In this document: positions 54,873 to 64,000 of the stretch, piece after piece | Layout of the letters: each line of letters opens with the position of its first letter | Numbering within the stretch: the stretch's first letter is position 1 | DNA from: a candidate division SR1 bacterium | GTDB taxonomy: Bacteria; Patescibacteriota; Gracilibacteria; Absconditabacterales; Absconditicoccaceae | Assembly: GCA_026397475.1 (NCBI GenBank) | Contig: JAPLUT010000007.1 | Location: forward strand, 1-64,000 | DNA length: 64,000 bases | Reading direction: 5' to 3' | Made by a program: the position numbers and the translations under genes | The notes under the pieces: model-generated | The model's database searches: none | The model's input: only the letters and a program-made list of their open reading frames with translations | Told to the model about the DNA's origin: nothing

Positions 54873-55340
54873 ATGAAAAAACTCCTCCTCTCTCTCATCG
54901 TCTACGCAACGTTGATACTTCCGATAAGCTCATTCGCGCAACAATCTAACGATTTTGCTATTATCCCTGCAGCATCGAGCTGAGGAGCAGTAGAAAAAGC
55001 GGTAAATGCAGTAGGAGCAAGTGGAGGAAATGTTCGAAACAGCTACAACACCCAAGCGTGAAAACTAACTAGCGTCGGAGACCAACTAGCCTCATGAATT
55101 ATGACACGAGACACCCTCTTAGAATACGTTGTCTATCTTGTAAGATTTCTTTCTCAAATAGGATTATTAATAGGAGTACTGATGATCATCTACGCAGGAT
55201 ATCTCTACGCATCAAGTATTTTCAACCCAGGGAACATGGGGAAAGGAAAATCAGCGATAGGGAATGCTATCGTAGGAGTCTTAGTAATAGCATTTTCTTA
55301 CGCTATTATGAAACTACTTACAAGCGCGTTCTTGTCCTAA
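54873..55340 (+). CDS. Pilin-like two-helix membrane protein
   Basis: A 155-aa protein with signal peptide (MKKLLLSLIVYATLILPISSFAQ), a short Gly/Ala-rich region with UGA codons (SSGGAVEKAV, QAGKLTS), and two membrane helices (VVYLVRFLSQIGLLIGVLMIIYAG and AIGNAIVGVLVIAFSYAIM) joined by FNPGNMGKGKS. The design equals that of the protein at 27289 and of T4SS-pilin/VirB2-like proteins of CPR bacteria. It may build a surface filament or pore. Confidence 0.75.
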
Positions 55341-55415
55341 CAACTTCTACACATCAGATGTATAAATATAAAAAACAAGATAAAAAAAACTTTTTATCTT
55401 TTAACAAACCATACC

Positions 55416-55646
55416 ATGGTATTTGGATTACATCCAGAAGAGATGGAAGAGAAAATTCCTTTTTGATACCCCATAGAAAATGAGCAACAGCGCAAAAACA
55501 TTACTGAAGGATTTAAAGCAGAGAGCAAGAGAAAAAAAGAGGAAGAAACAGAAAAAAATAAAAAAGAAATAAAAGATATTTTAAGCAAATGAAAAACAAG
55601 AGGGAAAGACAGAAAAAGAATAAAAGATTTACTGGAAGACTTGTAG
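55416..55646 (+). CDS. Small charged protein
   Basis: A 76-aa hydrophilic protein (HPEEMEEKIPFGYPIENEQQ, then a Lys/Glu-rich helix). Two in-frame TGAs are read as Gly. No domain recognised. It starts at the ATG within CCATGG, 75 bp after the pilin-like gene. Confidence 0.55.
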
Positions 55647-55686
55647 TATAACAGAAAATTTACTTAATTTATTTGTATTTACTACT

Positions 55687-56448
55687 ATGCAATCCCCTTT
55701 TAGATACAGCTGGATTCAGAAAAAATTTAAAACAGTATATCGTATATTTTTTCCTATATCAAAATCAGCATATACTATAGGAGAAGTAGACGACATATGC
55801 AGCATAGAATTAGTGCCACCTGAAGACCTAAAGTGATTTTTTACCTCTGCGATACAACTACTTCAAAAGACAAAAGGAAAGGAAATAGGCGATTACCTCG
55901 AGTTTGGAGTATTTAATGGGTCATCTTTATCTAATATGTATCTAAGCTGTAAAAAGATGGGACTAAGCTCAGTAAGATTCTTTGGATTTGATGCTTTTGA
56001 AGGGCTTTCTGCGGATTCAGAAAACGAAGACGATGGAGTATGGAAAAAATGATTCTACGCATGTTCTTTCGAAAAAATGAATGAATGTCTTAGAAAAAAA
56101 GGCATTGATCCTAATGATATCAATTGGATAAAGGGCTGGTATCAAGAAACATTAACAGAAACAACGATCAAACAATTTGATCTAAAAAAGATTGGAATAA
56201 TTTTTATAGATTGCGACACCTACAGTTCATCAAAAATAGTTTTAAATTTTATAAAACCATTACTAAAAGAAGAAATGATATTATGTTTTGATGATTGGAA
56301 ATTGAATGATCTTGATATAAAAGAGATGTGAGAATATAGATCATTTAATGAATTTCTTGAAGAAAATACTCCTCTAGAAGCGACAGAAATAAAATCTTAT
56401 AATAGGAAGTCGAAATCTTTTCTTATAAGACCGAAAGTAAAGAAATAA
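55687..56448 (+). CDS. TylF/MycF-type methyltransferase
   Basis: A 253-aa protein of the macrocin-O-methyltransferase (TylF) family. Motifs are YLEFGVFNGSSLSNMY (SAM motif I), FGFDAFEGL, WIKGWYQETL, IIFIDCDTYSSSKIVLNFI and LCFDDWK. These enzymes methylate sugar hydroxyls and are often found in surface-glycan loci. Three UGA glycines. The N-terminal 35 residues are basic and aromatic. Substrate unknown; a glycan on the neighbouring surface proteins is a possibility. Confidence 0.88.
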
Positions 56449-56490
56449 ATCTATAAAGAAGATATTTTATATAATAAGTTTTATTTAAAC

Positions 56491-57027
56491 ATGAAATGTG
56501 TAATAGCTCATTGATGCGCAAATGACTCTGATGACCACGACTATAATAAACATTGGATGCCTCGGCTCAAAAAAGAGCTAAATCTTAAAAACATAGAAGT
56601 GGAAATTCCAGTCATGCCTTCATCTTGGCAACCTGATTATGAGAAGTTTAAGAATGAATTTGAAAAATATGCTATTGATGAAAACACTGTTTTAGTAGGA
56701 CATAGTTGTGGTTGTGCTTTTTTAGTACGTTGGCTTTGAGAAACAGAAAAGAGGGTTTCTAAACTCATTTTAGTTGCTCCCTGGAATATAAATATTAGTG
56801 AAGGTAATGTGTATAAAGAGAAATTTTATACTTACCCAATTGATAAGGACATCCAGAATAGAGTTGATAAAATCACGATGTTCACATCCGATAATGAGAA
56901 AGAAGCCTGAAAAGAAAGCTTAAAAATATTTCATAAAGCAATTGGATGAAAAATTATTGAACTTAAATCTAGAGGACATTACAGAATACAAGAATTTCCT
57001 GAATTATTAAAAATTATTTTAGAATAG
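56491..57027 (+). CDS. RBBP9/YdeN-type serine hydrolase
   Basis: A 178-aa alpha/beta hydrolase. The nucleophile is Ser in VLVGHSCGCAFLVRWL, a C-terminal histidine is in KSRGHYRIQEFP, and the aspartate probably in FTSDNEKEA. It starts CVIAHGCANDSDDHDYNKHW, typical of the RBBP9 family (length about 180). UGA glycines occur at HGCAN, RWLGET, EAGKE and IGGKI. Substrate unknown. It converges with the minus-strand run, with 13 bp between the stops. Confidence 0.87.
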
Positions 57028-57040
57028 CAGAAATATCAAT

Positions 57041-59116
57041 TTACTTGCTCTCTTGGATCCTAGTTTTAAGCTCGATACTCATATTGTTAATATCAAGCAA
57101 AGCCTCACTGAGGTTATTCCAAAGTGATTGATTATCTTTGAGGAGATTAATCATATTTTGAATAAACAAAATACTTGTTTGTTGGCTATAAGCGACAGCC
57201 TGATCATCAAGTGTAGCAATAGGAAACTTGGTGGTATTTGCCTGAGCAGCTGCAGTTTTAAACTTAGAAATATTTTGAGTGATATCTACGAGAGAGGTTG
57301 CAGATTCTAAATTTGCTTTGTTGACTACAGGATCAGAGATGACGATATATTTATTATAATCATCAGCATCAGGTGCGCTAGAATTTATCCCAAGTACTGC
57401 AAGATTCAAATCTTTATTTATCTGTTCTTGTTCTTTCTGTTTGCTAATATTGCTTTTTTGCTGGAAGACCGGCTTAAATCAGACTTGGAGTTTAAAAGCA
57501 AAATTATCAGCGAATTTTATTTTTACATTACTATCGAGAAATTCTTTTGTCTTTGTGAATTTAGTAGTCTGACCGCTATCCTTGAGTCCGTTCAAGACAT
57601 CAGAAATTTCTTGAAAAATAGCCTGAATACTTGATACTTTTTTTCATGGATTAACCGTTACTCCTTGTACGGGAACTTTACAAAACTTAATACGGAACAT
57701 ATCTTCTATTTTTTCTCGTCATGCACCATTAGGTCCAGCGATCATAAAACAGGTACAATCAGAGATACAAAGAGCCTTTTCTTGGATTCACAAGCCATCA
57801 CAATTTTGGATACATGATTTTGCATGACCAAGTTCACACTGAGCCTGTTCACCCAAAGGCAAACTCGCACAATCAGATGCCGTACTGCCAAAAGCTTGCT
57901 CGGCATAAGTATTAGCGATACTCGTTCCATATCATGGATCTGAAGTACTTGCTCCTGATGGCAATGAATTATTTTTATGAAATTGAGTTACAAGATTAGT
58001 AGTGATTACATCATCAATATTTGCATTTTGAATAAAGCTGACAATACCAGAAATATATTCTTCTGGCGTCATAAGTTCTGTTTGTTTAGACGCGTCAACG
58101 CCAGGCGTAGCTGCGATTCAAGAAAGACATTGATTTCAAAATACGAGAGCAGCGCCGGCAGGAATAGCTGGGGCTGTACCATTAGTATTTTCAATAAAAC
58201 TTTGAACCTCTTTATCATCAGTTATGGAAGGAACTTGTTGACTGGTAATCAGAGATGATGGAACCACAGAGCTATTAGATACAGTTGTGCTCGTACTTGA
58301 AGATCACGCAGAAGAAGATGATGATCAGGAAGGCGACGAAGTTCAGCTGGGTCATCATGTAGTGCCAGGAAATGACGAACCGCCACCTCACATTTGAGAT
58401 GATCACTGATTTCACTGCGCAGAAGAATTTCCTCCTCCTTGAGAAGAAGAATTATTTGCTACAGGCAATCTATAAAACAAAATTTGTGGAGTATCTTTGA
58501 AGCTATCAAACAAAATTTTTCCTACCTGATTGATATCATAAAGGATATCGAAATCACTATCATCTATGGTTCCATTCCAAAAGAAATCTGATCCATAATT
58601 ATCTTTATTGAGATTAGATGTTGCATATGAAGTAGTATACGACTTATAATAAACGCCATTTATTTCATCAGTAAGATTTTTGACATCGACATCAGTAGGG
58701 ACAAGGACTCCTCTACACACAAAAAATTTATTGTAACTCACGGTAACTTGTTTGTCGTTTGGAGCAACAGTTCACTTAGGAAGAATAATATCAAAAGTAT
58801 TTTTGAAAGAAAAATTTGAATGATAAAGGATATTAATAAAATCTTGCGGAGTCACACGAGGACAAGTACTAAAATATACTTTGAGCTGATCAAAAGATGC
58901 AGTAGTAGAAACAACCTCTCTATCTTTTGCTAATTTTAATGCTTTAGAATAAAGATTATTCACCGTAGATTTTCATTTGAAAATAGTATCTATCCCCGCA
59001 ATTTTTTCTGTCGCCTGCGTAAACATCTGCGAAAGATCAACAGCAAAAACAGAGGAACACGTTCCGATAAGCAACAAGCAAGTAAGAATGAATGTTCTTT
59101 TATGGTTTCTGAACAT
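57041..59116 (-). CDS. Exported protein with Ser/Gly-rich linker (691 aa)
   Basis: A single minus frame of 691 aa, free of TAA and TAG when checked codon by codon. Signal peptide: RTFILTCLLLIGTCSSVFA. Residues 30-225 are followed by a low-complexity Gly/Ser linker (about 225-290) with many UGA glycines. Then comes a Cys-containing region (SDCASLP, QCELGHAKSCIQNCD, CISDCTCFM) and a helical C-terminus. Start ATG 59116 overlaps the end of the upstream gene by 17 bp, suggesting translational coupling; ATG 59131 is an alternative. Not recognised. Confidence 0.8.
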
Positions 59117-60200
59117 TTCTGAGCTTATCATATAAAGTATAAACCGGAGGCGCAATATGGGCCAAATCTCTTCCAAATCCATGTAAGTCTTCTTGATACA
59201 TTAAGAACCCTATATGAAAAGGAAACGCCACATACGTATCACGCATCATTCTCAAACTCAAAGACAAGGCATCTTTTGACCAAGCATATTGAGAAGAAAA
59301 TGTTTTAAACACTGAAGAATAATTCAGGTTTCATGCATTTCATTTAAGTAGCTCTGGATATTGTTGAAGCATAGTAAGATAATATGCCATAAACAAACGA
59401 TAGTAAAAAAGTTCATTGTAGGCAAGGTTTACAAAGGAGACCATAGAGGCAGCTTTATCACCATACAATCAACAATAAAATACATCTTTTCATTCTAAAG
59501 CAGCACAAGAAATGCTCTTATCTTTGAGGGTAGATACTGCAAGGATGCCAGTAGCACTTAATATGCGAACATTGGAGAGAATATTACGTACATTTTTTAT
59601 ATATCATTGCATGATTTTGCAAGTCTGAGGATAACGAGGATCTCTTGTTCCACAAATTTCGACACCATCAAAATAATTTGAAGAAAAAACATTTATCTGA
59701 TGTATTCAATCAGGATCATCTTTAGAATCTGAGCTAAGCGCATACAAATCAGCCTGTTTCATATTTACGTAATCATTCATAATACCATTAAAAAGATTAG
59801 GAACATTTGTTGCCAAATCACAATCATTGCCCATAGAACCAGGAGAGCAAAGATCGGTTGAAAAAGAACCATCGCTAGCTATATCTTGGAATCAAAGTTG
59901 CTTAAAAGTAAGACGGCTAAAATAGCTTGTTTCTTTGCCAAAGTAAGAGGTGGGTTGCCCCATATTTCTACAAAGCAAATGAACAAAAGCAGATTGTTGT
60001 GCATTATATACGAAACCATTTGCGATAAACGGCTGAGAAAATACAAGAAGAGTAGAACAATATGCATTGATAAGTTTAGAAATAGTACCAGGATTATCTT
60101 GAGGCAAATCAGTAGACACAAATGCAAATATTGAAGAACGAGAAAAGAGGAGACAAATCAACATTGTCGTAAGTAGTGCTCTAGTCCATTGTTTTCTCAT
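59100..60200 (-). CDS. Exported hypothetical protein (366 aa)
   Basis: A minus-strand frame with signal peptide (TRALLTTMLICLLFSRSSIFAF) and a Tyr/Asn-rich mature part containing cysteines (STDLCSPGSMGNDCD, VEICGTRDPRYPQTC, SISCAALEG, VFYCGLYGD). UGA glycines at LFQ-type junctions, PDGIHQ, MQGYIKN and KGNAGNL. It ends with KLRNVQKP, overlapping the next gene by 17 bp. No domain recognised; likely extracytoplasmic with disulfides. Confidence 0.78.
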
Positions 60201-60223
60201 ACTCAACACAAACGAAATAAAAC

Positions 60224-60313
60224 GGTTACAGGTTACAGGACGAAGGGTACAGGTTGTTGTAAGTTGTTACAAATTGCTACAACCTGCAACCTGTTCCCTG
60301 CTCCCTGCAACCC
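60224..60313. repeat. ACCTGTAACC repeat, copy 3 (inverted, long)
   Basis: GGTTACAGGTTACAGG...GGGTACAGG at the left and CAACCTGCAACCTGTTCCCTG at the right face each other, so the unit is palindromic here. It lies between two minus-strand genes. Confidence 0.6.
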
Positions 60314-60321
60314 TATTGTAT

Positions 60322-61752
60322 TTACCAGCACCTTCCTCATCATCCACACTGCAATTCACAAGCCTCTCACAAGCTTTTAACCAAACTTCCATCTTTTGTT
60401 TTGCTTCAGAGAATGTCATTTTTGATAGTAGCTATTTGATCTCACAATATTTTAAATGCAGGAGTTACTTCCTTTATTTCTGTAAATGATGCGAGCCTCA
60501 AATCAGCGGGCTGACTTTCATAAACATCTACGAGATAAGTATCAATGATTTGTGCAAAGACATTTTTGGTATCATACGATTCTGTAGGAAGAGCTCCACC
60601 TCTTAGTTTTGTATCTTCTATGGCTCATGCCGTATCTTGAACGTTCTTGGGAAAACTTCGAAAAGCACTTATATCACTTCACAATTGAACAATTTGTTTC
60701 CCAATGGATGAAGTAACTTTAAGTGGACTGGTGAACAATAATCCTCTACTAACCTTTTGAGTACCATACATAGTAGTAAGCAATTCCTTTTCTCTAGCTT
60801 TAAATTCTTCGCTTTGATCTTTTCATTTTTTAAATACTTGAATAAGTCTTTTTACTGCATCTTTGATAGTTGTAATAGCAGCTCAAACACTATCTTTAGT
60901 ACTTGATGCTATCACTTTTATATTCTCTTTGAATTTTTTAAATGATTGGGTACAGACATTATTAGGCGCTCTTGCACACTCATATTCCAAAACAATTGTT
61001 TGCGCCGCATCAGCACTAAACATAATACGAATACCACTATCTCATCATGCGGTAATGGTATCAAGTTGACTTCTATCAGCAAAAGAAAGTATGCTCTTCA
61101 TAGCAGAAATTACCTTTGTAAGAAGTGAGGTAATATTGTTATACGTCACACCATCACTTAGCTGAGATCATTTATCAAGCACTCACTTTTGGATATACGT
61201 CTCAATTATTTTTTGCATAATCGCTAGATTTGTTGTATTGACAGCAGAATATCGTCACCCTCAAAGACCAAGTTCATATTGCTTATCTTTGAGTTGTGAA
61301 GCAAGTTCATCGACAATTTTTGTATCTCTCATAAAGACTCTATCTTTTCACAACAAAGCAATTCACTCAAAGACATTTTTGAGTCCACCAGCATTTTGTG
61401 TATCTGCAAGAATCGCTACGCTCGCTAGTCCAAACTGTATTTTTTGTGAAATATTTCTTGCGACCCTAGTCACAATACCTTGTGCAGGTGGAGTAAATAC
61501 ATTACCCTCAAATCGATTTGGATTTATCGGTTTTCCTAGATATGCTCATTGCGTTCCTATAGTCTTAATGCTATTCATCAGCTCCCTAACGAAATCAAGA
61601 ATAATCGTAAAGTTTTCTGGAGCTGTTCCACAGACAGGAGAAGATGCACAATATGCCTTCATATCTGCAGGTGGCGTAGCAGCAAAAGAAAAATTGCTCA
61701 CAGAGGTGATTAGAAGTAACATTGTCAATCCCCAAGCAACAATTTTCTTCAT
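60322..61752 (-). CDS. Exported hypothetical protein (476 aa)
   Basis: A minus frame with signal peptide (MKKIVAWGLTMLLLITSVSNFSFA) and a mostly helical mature part. It has a few cysteines near the N-terminus (AYCASSPVCGTA), one in CARAPNN, and a Cys/Gly tail (EACELQCGGGGRCW) in which UGA codes several glycines. Not recognised. It starts 26 bp after the TPR-protein gene ends and is followed by a repeat. Confidence 0.78.
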
Positions 61753-61778
61753 TAATAAAGCACAATATAAAATGTTTT

Positions 61779-63284
61779 TTATTTTGTTAATTTGCTCTGA
61801 AGTATTCCTTGTTCTGTAATATTATCGCAGATACTCAAGGCTTTTACATAATACTGTTTTGCAGAAGCATATTGTTTGAGAGAATAATAATAATCACCGA
61901 TCAGATGGTATAAAGGAGATTGATGATATTTTTCTGTCAGATATAATAATTGTGGTCCCATTGAAGATAAATTTTGTTTCGCCAATTGCAATCAGACCTG
62001 ACCATACGTACACACATCAGCTTGACTACCCGTAAAAAGAGTAGAGCATTTTCCTAAATAAAGATCAACTAATTGCGGAGTGTCAAAATACATTGCAAAA
62101 GGCTTCCCTATACGAAAAGGAATATAAAACATTTGATCAAAAAATAATGCAAAATCAGAAGGTTGAAGATCTCCCTGACCTAAGATATTTTGCCAAAGAC
62201 GAGTCATATTATTCGTATCTTCTTGCTGAATATATCCAAGAAGCATATATCTATACACATCAAGTTGCAATGCAGGATCAGTGACTTGATTGAGATAAAG
62301 GATAGATTGTTCATAGTCCCCATATCGATAATAAGATACGCCTATAAGAAATTTATAGAGAAAAGTATTTTTGGTATCAAAATCAGCGAGCTTAAGAAAG
62401 TAATCTTTTGCAGCTTCTCGATTGTGAGTCAAGAAATTGGTATATGCAAGTACCTGGTAAGGAAGGATATATTTTTCGTCACTATGCAAAGCATGAAGCG
62501 CCAATCTTTTTGCAAAGACAAAGTATCCATTTTTTAGTAAAGTAAGAGAGACCAGTCCATCCCTATAATGTGCAGGAGGATTTTTTATTTTTATAAAATT
62601 AGATAAAGAAGAATCGTAGGAAGCCTTGAAGTCTTTGTAACGAGCATCAGTTATTTTTGCAAACGAAGCGGTCGCACCAGAGTAATCATAGATCCAAAGA
62701 GATTTTAGTCATTTGTAAAACAATTCATCATCCGCAGTAATCATATTGCGCTTTCTATATTCTTGAATTAATGAGAATACCGTATCCAATGAATTATTGG
62801 TATCGAGACCGAGACTAGAATCGTGAAAACGAGTATAAATTATCTGACGTGGATCAATCGCTAGTTTAAAATAATCTCACTTCTCTTGTACCAAAAGAGC
62901 AAGATACTGATTAGCCTTATCAAACTGATAATATTGAATAAACTTTTCTACTAAAGGTTGAAGAAGGTCTGGCGTTTTATTTTTGGTATATAAATATTCT
63001 AATACATTTAAATCCTGAAATATTTCTGAATTTCCCAAAGATTGATGGACTACACCCGAGATCATACTACTCACGGGAGCAATAGACGAAGCAGAAAGAA
63101 GAGTATTTCAAGTCACAACAGACACATCTTGAGACAATGCATCAGGAGAAAGAACAACACTTTCCTGAGGAGTAATTGTACGATGAGAAGAAAAGCTTCA
63201 ATCCAAAAATACTATAATAAGCCAAAATCCAAGGACCATACTTCCGATAATCATTGTATTTGTAAGTTTAGTATCTCTTATCAT
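61779..63284 (-). CDS. Membrane-anchored TPR-like protein (501 aa)
   Basis: A minus frame beginning with a short cytoplasmic segment and one membrane helix (IIGSMVLGFWLIIVFL), then a Ser/Thr-rich linker and a long helical-repeat region. Tyr-rich, TPR-like units are clear in the second half (KDYFLKLADFDTKN, GVSYYRYGDYEQSILYLN, IGDYYYSLKQYASAKQYYVKAL). TPR arrays bind other proteins, so it may be the scaffold for the exported proteins downstream in the same run. UGA glycines at LDGSFSS, VTGNTLL and VGLQLAK. Confidence 0.82.
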
Positions 63285-63344
63285 ATCAAAGCAAACAATT
63301 AACAAAATAAATATTTCTGACCTTATTTTCTCGGAAGGACTTAT

Positions 63345-63425
63345 TTTTAAATTATAAATTCTAAATTATTTATCCCTACTACTATCTTTAAATTCTAAAT
63401 TTAAAATTGTAAATTCTAAATTATT
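63345..63425. repeat. AT-rich TAAATTCTAAATTT repeat
   Basis: Several units of TAAATTCTAAATT and TTTAAAATTG between divergent genes. It is the same family as at 26588 and inside trmD. Confidence 0.6.
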
Positions 63426-63518
63426 CTGTTACTTTAGTTAATTGCCGCGGAACCTAAAGTAAAAGTGCTAAAAACAAGCAAAGAAAATTTGACAAAAAAC
63501 AAAAATACAAAGAACACT

Positions 63519-63546
63519 TGACATTATGATTAAAATAAATATAAAA
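63519..63546 (+). promoter_or_regulatory. Promoter TTGACA-N16-TATAAA
   Basis: TTGACA 63519-63524 and TATAAA 63541-63546, 16 bases apart, 25 bases before the ATG. Confidence 0.75.
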
Positions 63547-63571
63547 GACTTACACAAACAAAAAAAATAGG

Positions 63572-63964
63572 ATGAAAACTTTAAAAATTATGTTGATATT
63601 AAGCATAGCAATTATGCTTGGATCATGCGGAGGTACCGCAGAAAATGGAGCAAAAAAGATTCCAAGAAAAGATGGAGAGGATAAAGATATATTACAAATT
63701 CCTCCTCCTCCAAATGGATGTGTTCTGTATTCTATGGAAGTCAGTGATGGTTTATACATCACTTACGAAGACACGCTTAAACCCTTAATATCGTATGTAA
63801 CGATACGATATTACAAAATTAGTCTATGGGCCGACAATCAGGAGGTACCATATGTAATCAACTTCTTGCCTGTAGACTCAGGAAATGAAGCACTTAATAC
63901 AAAGTACAAAGGCAGAAAAGAAAACATTGATTTAGCGCCCAAACAAATAAAGGGAGAAGAGTAA
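63572..63964 (+). CDS. Lipoprotein, UGA-free
   Basis: A 130-aa protein with a lipoprotein signal peptide (MKTLKIMLILSIAIM, lipobox LGSC). A charged linker (KKIPRKDGEDKD), IPPPPNGC and a beta-like domain follow. About ten glycines, all GGN. Its promoter has the same 16-base spacing as the other UGA-free genes. No family recognised. No terminator is seen before the window ends. Confidence 0.8.
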   Translation: MKTLKIMLILSIAIMLGSCGGTAENGAKKIPRKDGEDKDILQIPPPPNGCVLYSMEVSDGLYITYEDTLKPLISYVTIRYYKISLWADNQEVPYVINFLPVDSGNEALNTKYKGRKENIDLAPKQIKGEE

Positions 63965-64000
63965 ATCAAAAAAACAACACAAAGTTTCTATTTGAAACCA

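Overview
The window is low-GC bacterial DNA that reads sensibly only if UGA is translated as glycine (NCBI code 25). Conserved glycines are written as TGA in enolase (DEGGYAP), TrmD (YGGGAG), the YchF P-loop, L-asparaginase (TGGT) and many other places, while tryptophan stays TGG. That code is known from the candidate phyla Absconditabacteria (SR1) and Gracilibacteria of the Patescibacteria/CPR, so the host is very probably one of these small-genome, probably host-attached bacteria. Most true genes appear cut into pieces when TGA is treated as a stop; here they are rejoined (48 coding regions).

Layout. 1-340: end of an IS transposase and its terminal repeats. 340-13000: housekeeping and redox genes (enolase, YgjP-like hydrolase, RlmE, cupredoxin lipoprotein, flavoprotein, YchF, MFS transporter, a sigma-region-4/HARE regulator, UvrC). 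13000-26600: large, unrecognised, coiled-coil-rich proteins (325, 912, 1404 and 1028 aa) alternating with small acidic proteins; the last fuses a methyltransferase-like domain to a membrane-anchored L,D-transpeptidase. 26600-36700: DUF721-like protein, pilin-like membrane protein, TrmD, a glycosyltransferase with swapped halves, a possible cyclodipeptide synthase, L-asparaginase, a PD-(D/E)XK nuclease, RNase J and a methyltransferase. 36800-39600: four single-gene units without any UGA codon. 40035-53807: one 4590-aa secreted protein. 53800-63300: secreted and pilin-like proteins, a TylF-type methyltransferase, an RBBP9-type hydrolase and a four-gene minus-strand run of exported proteins. 63572-end: a lipoprotein of the UGA-free class.

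How it fits together. The core genes cover glycolysis, tRNA/rRNA modification, RNA decay and excision repair. Most of the remaining capacity goes to the cell surface: the giant protein, two pilin-like proteins, the minus-strand exported proteins, the L,D-transpeptidase fusion and several lipoproteins. That suits an epibiont that attaches to another cell, but this role is inferred. Eight genes lacking UGA, each with its own TTGAC-N16-TATA promoter and usually its own hairpin terminator, look like later arrivals or a separately maintained class. Repeat families fill the intergenic spaces, and two kinds have entered coding regions in frame (uvrC, trmD). Two structured non-coding regions and a duplicated 93-bp element remain unidentified.
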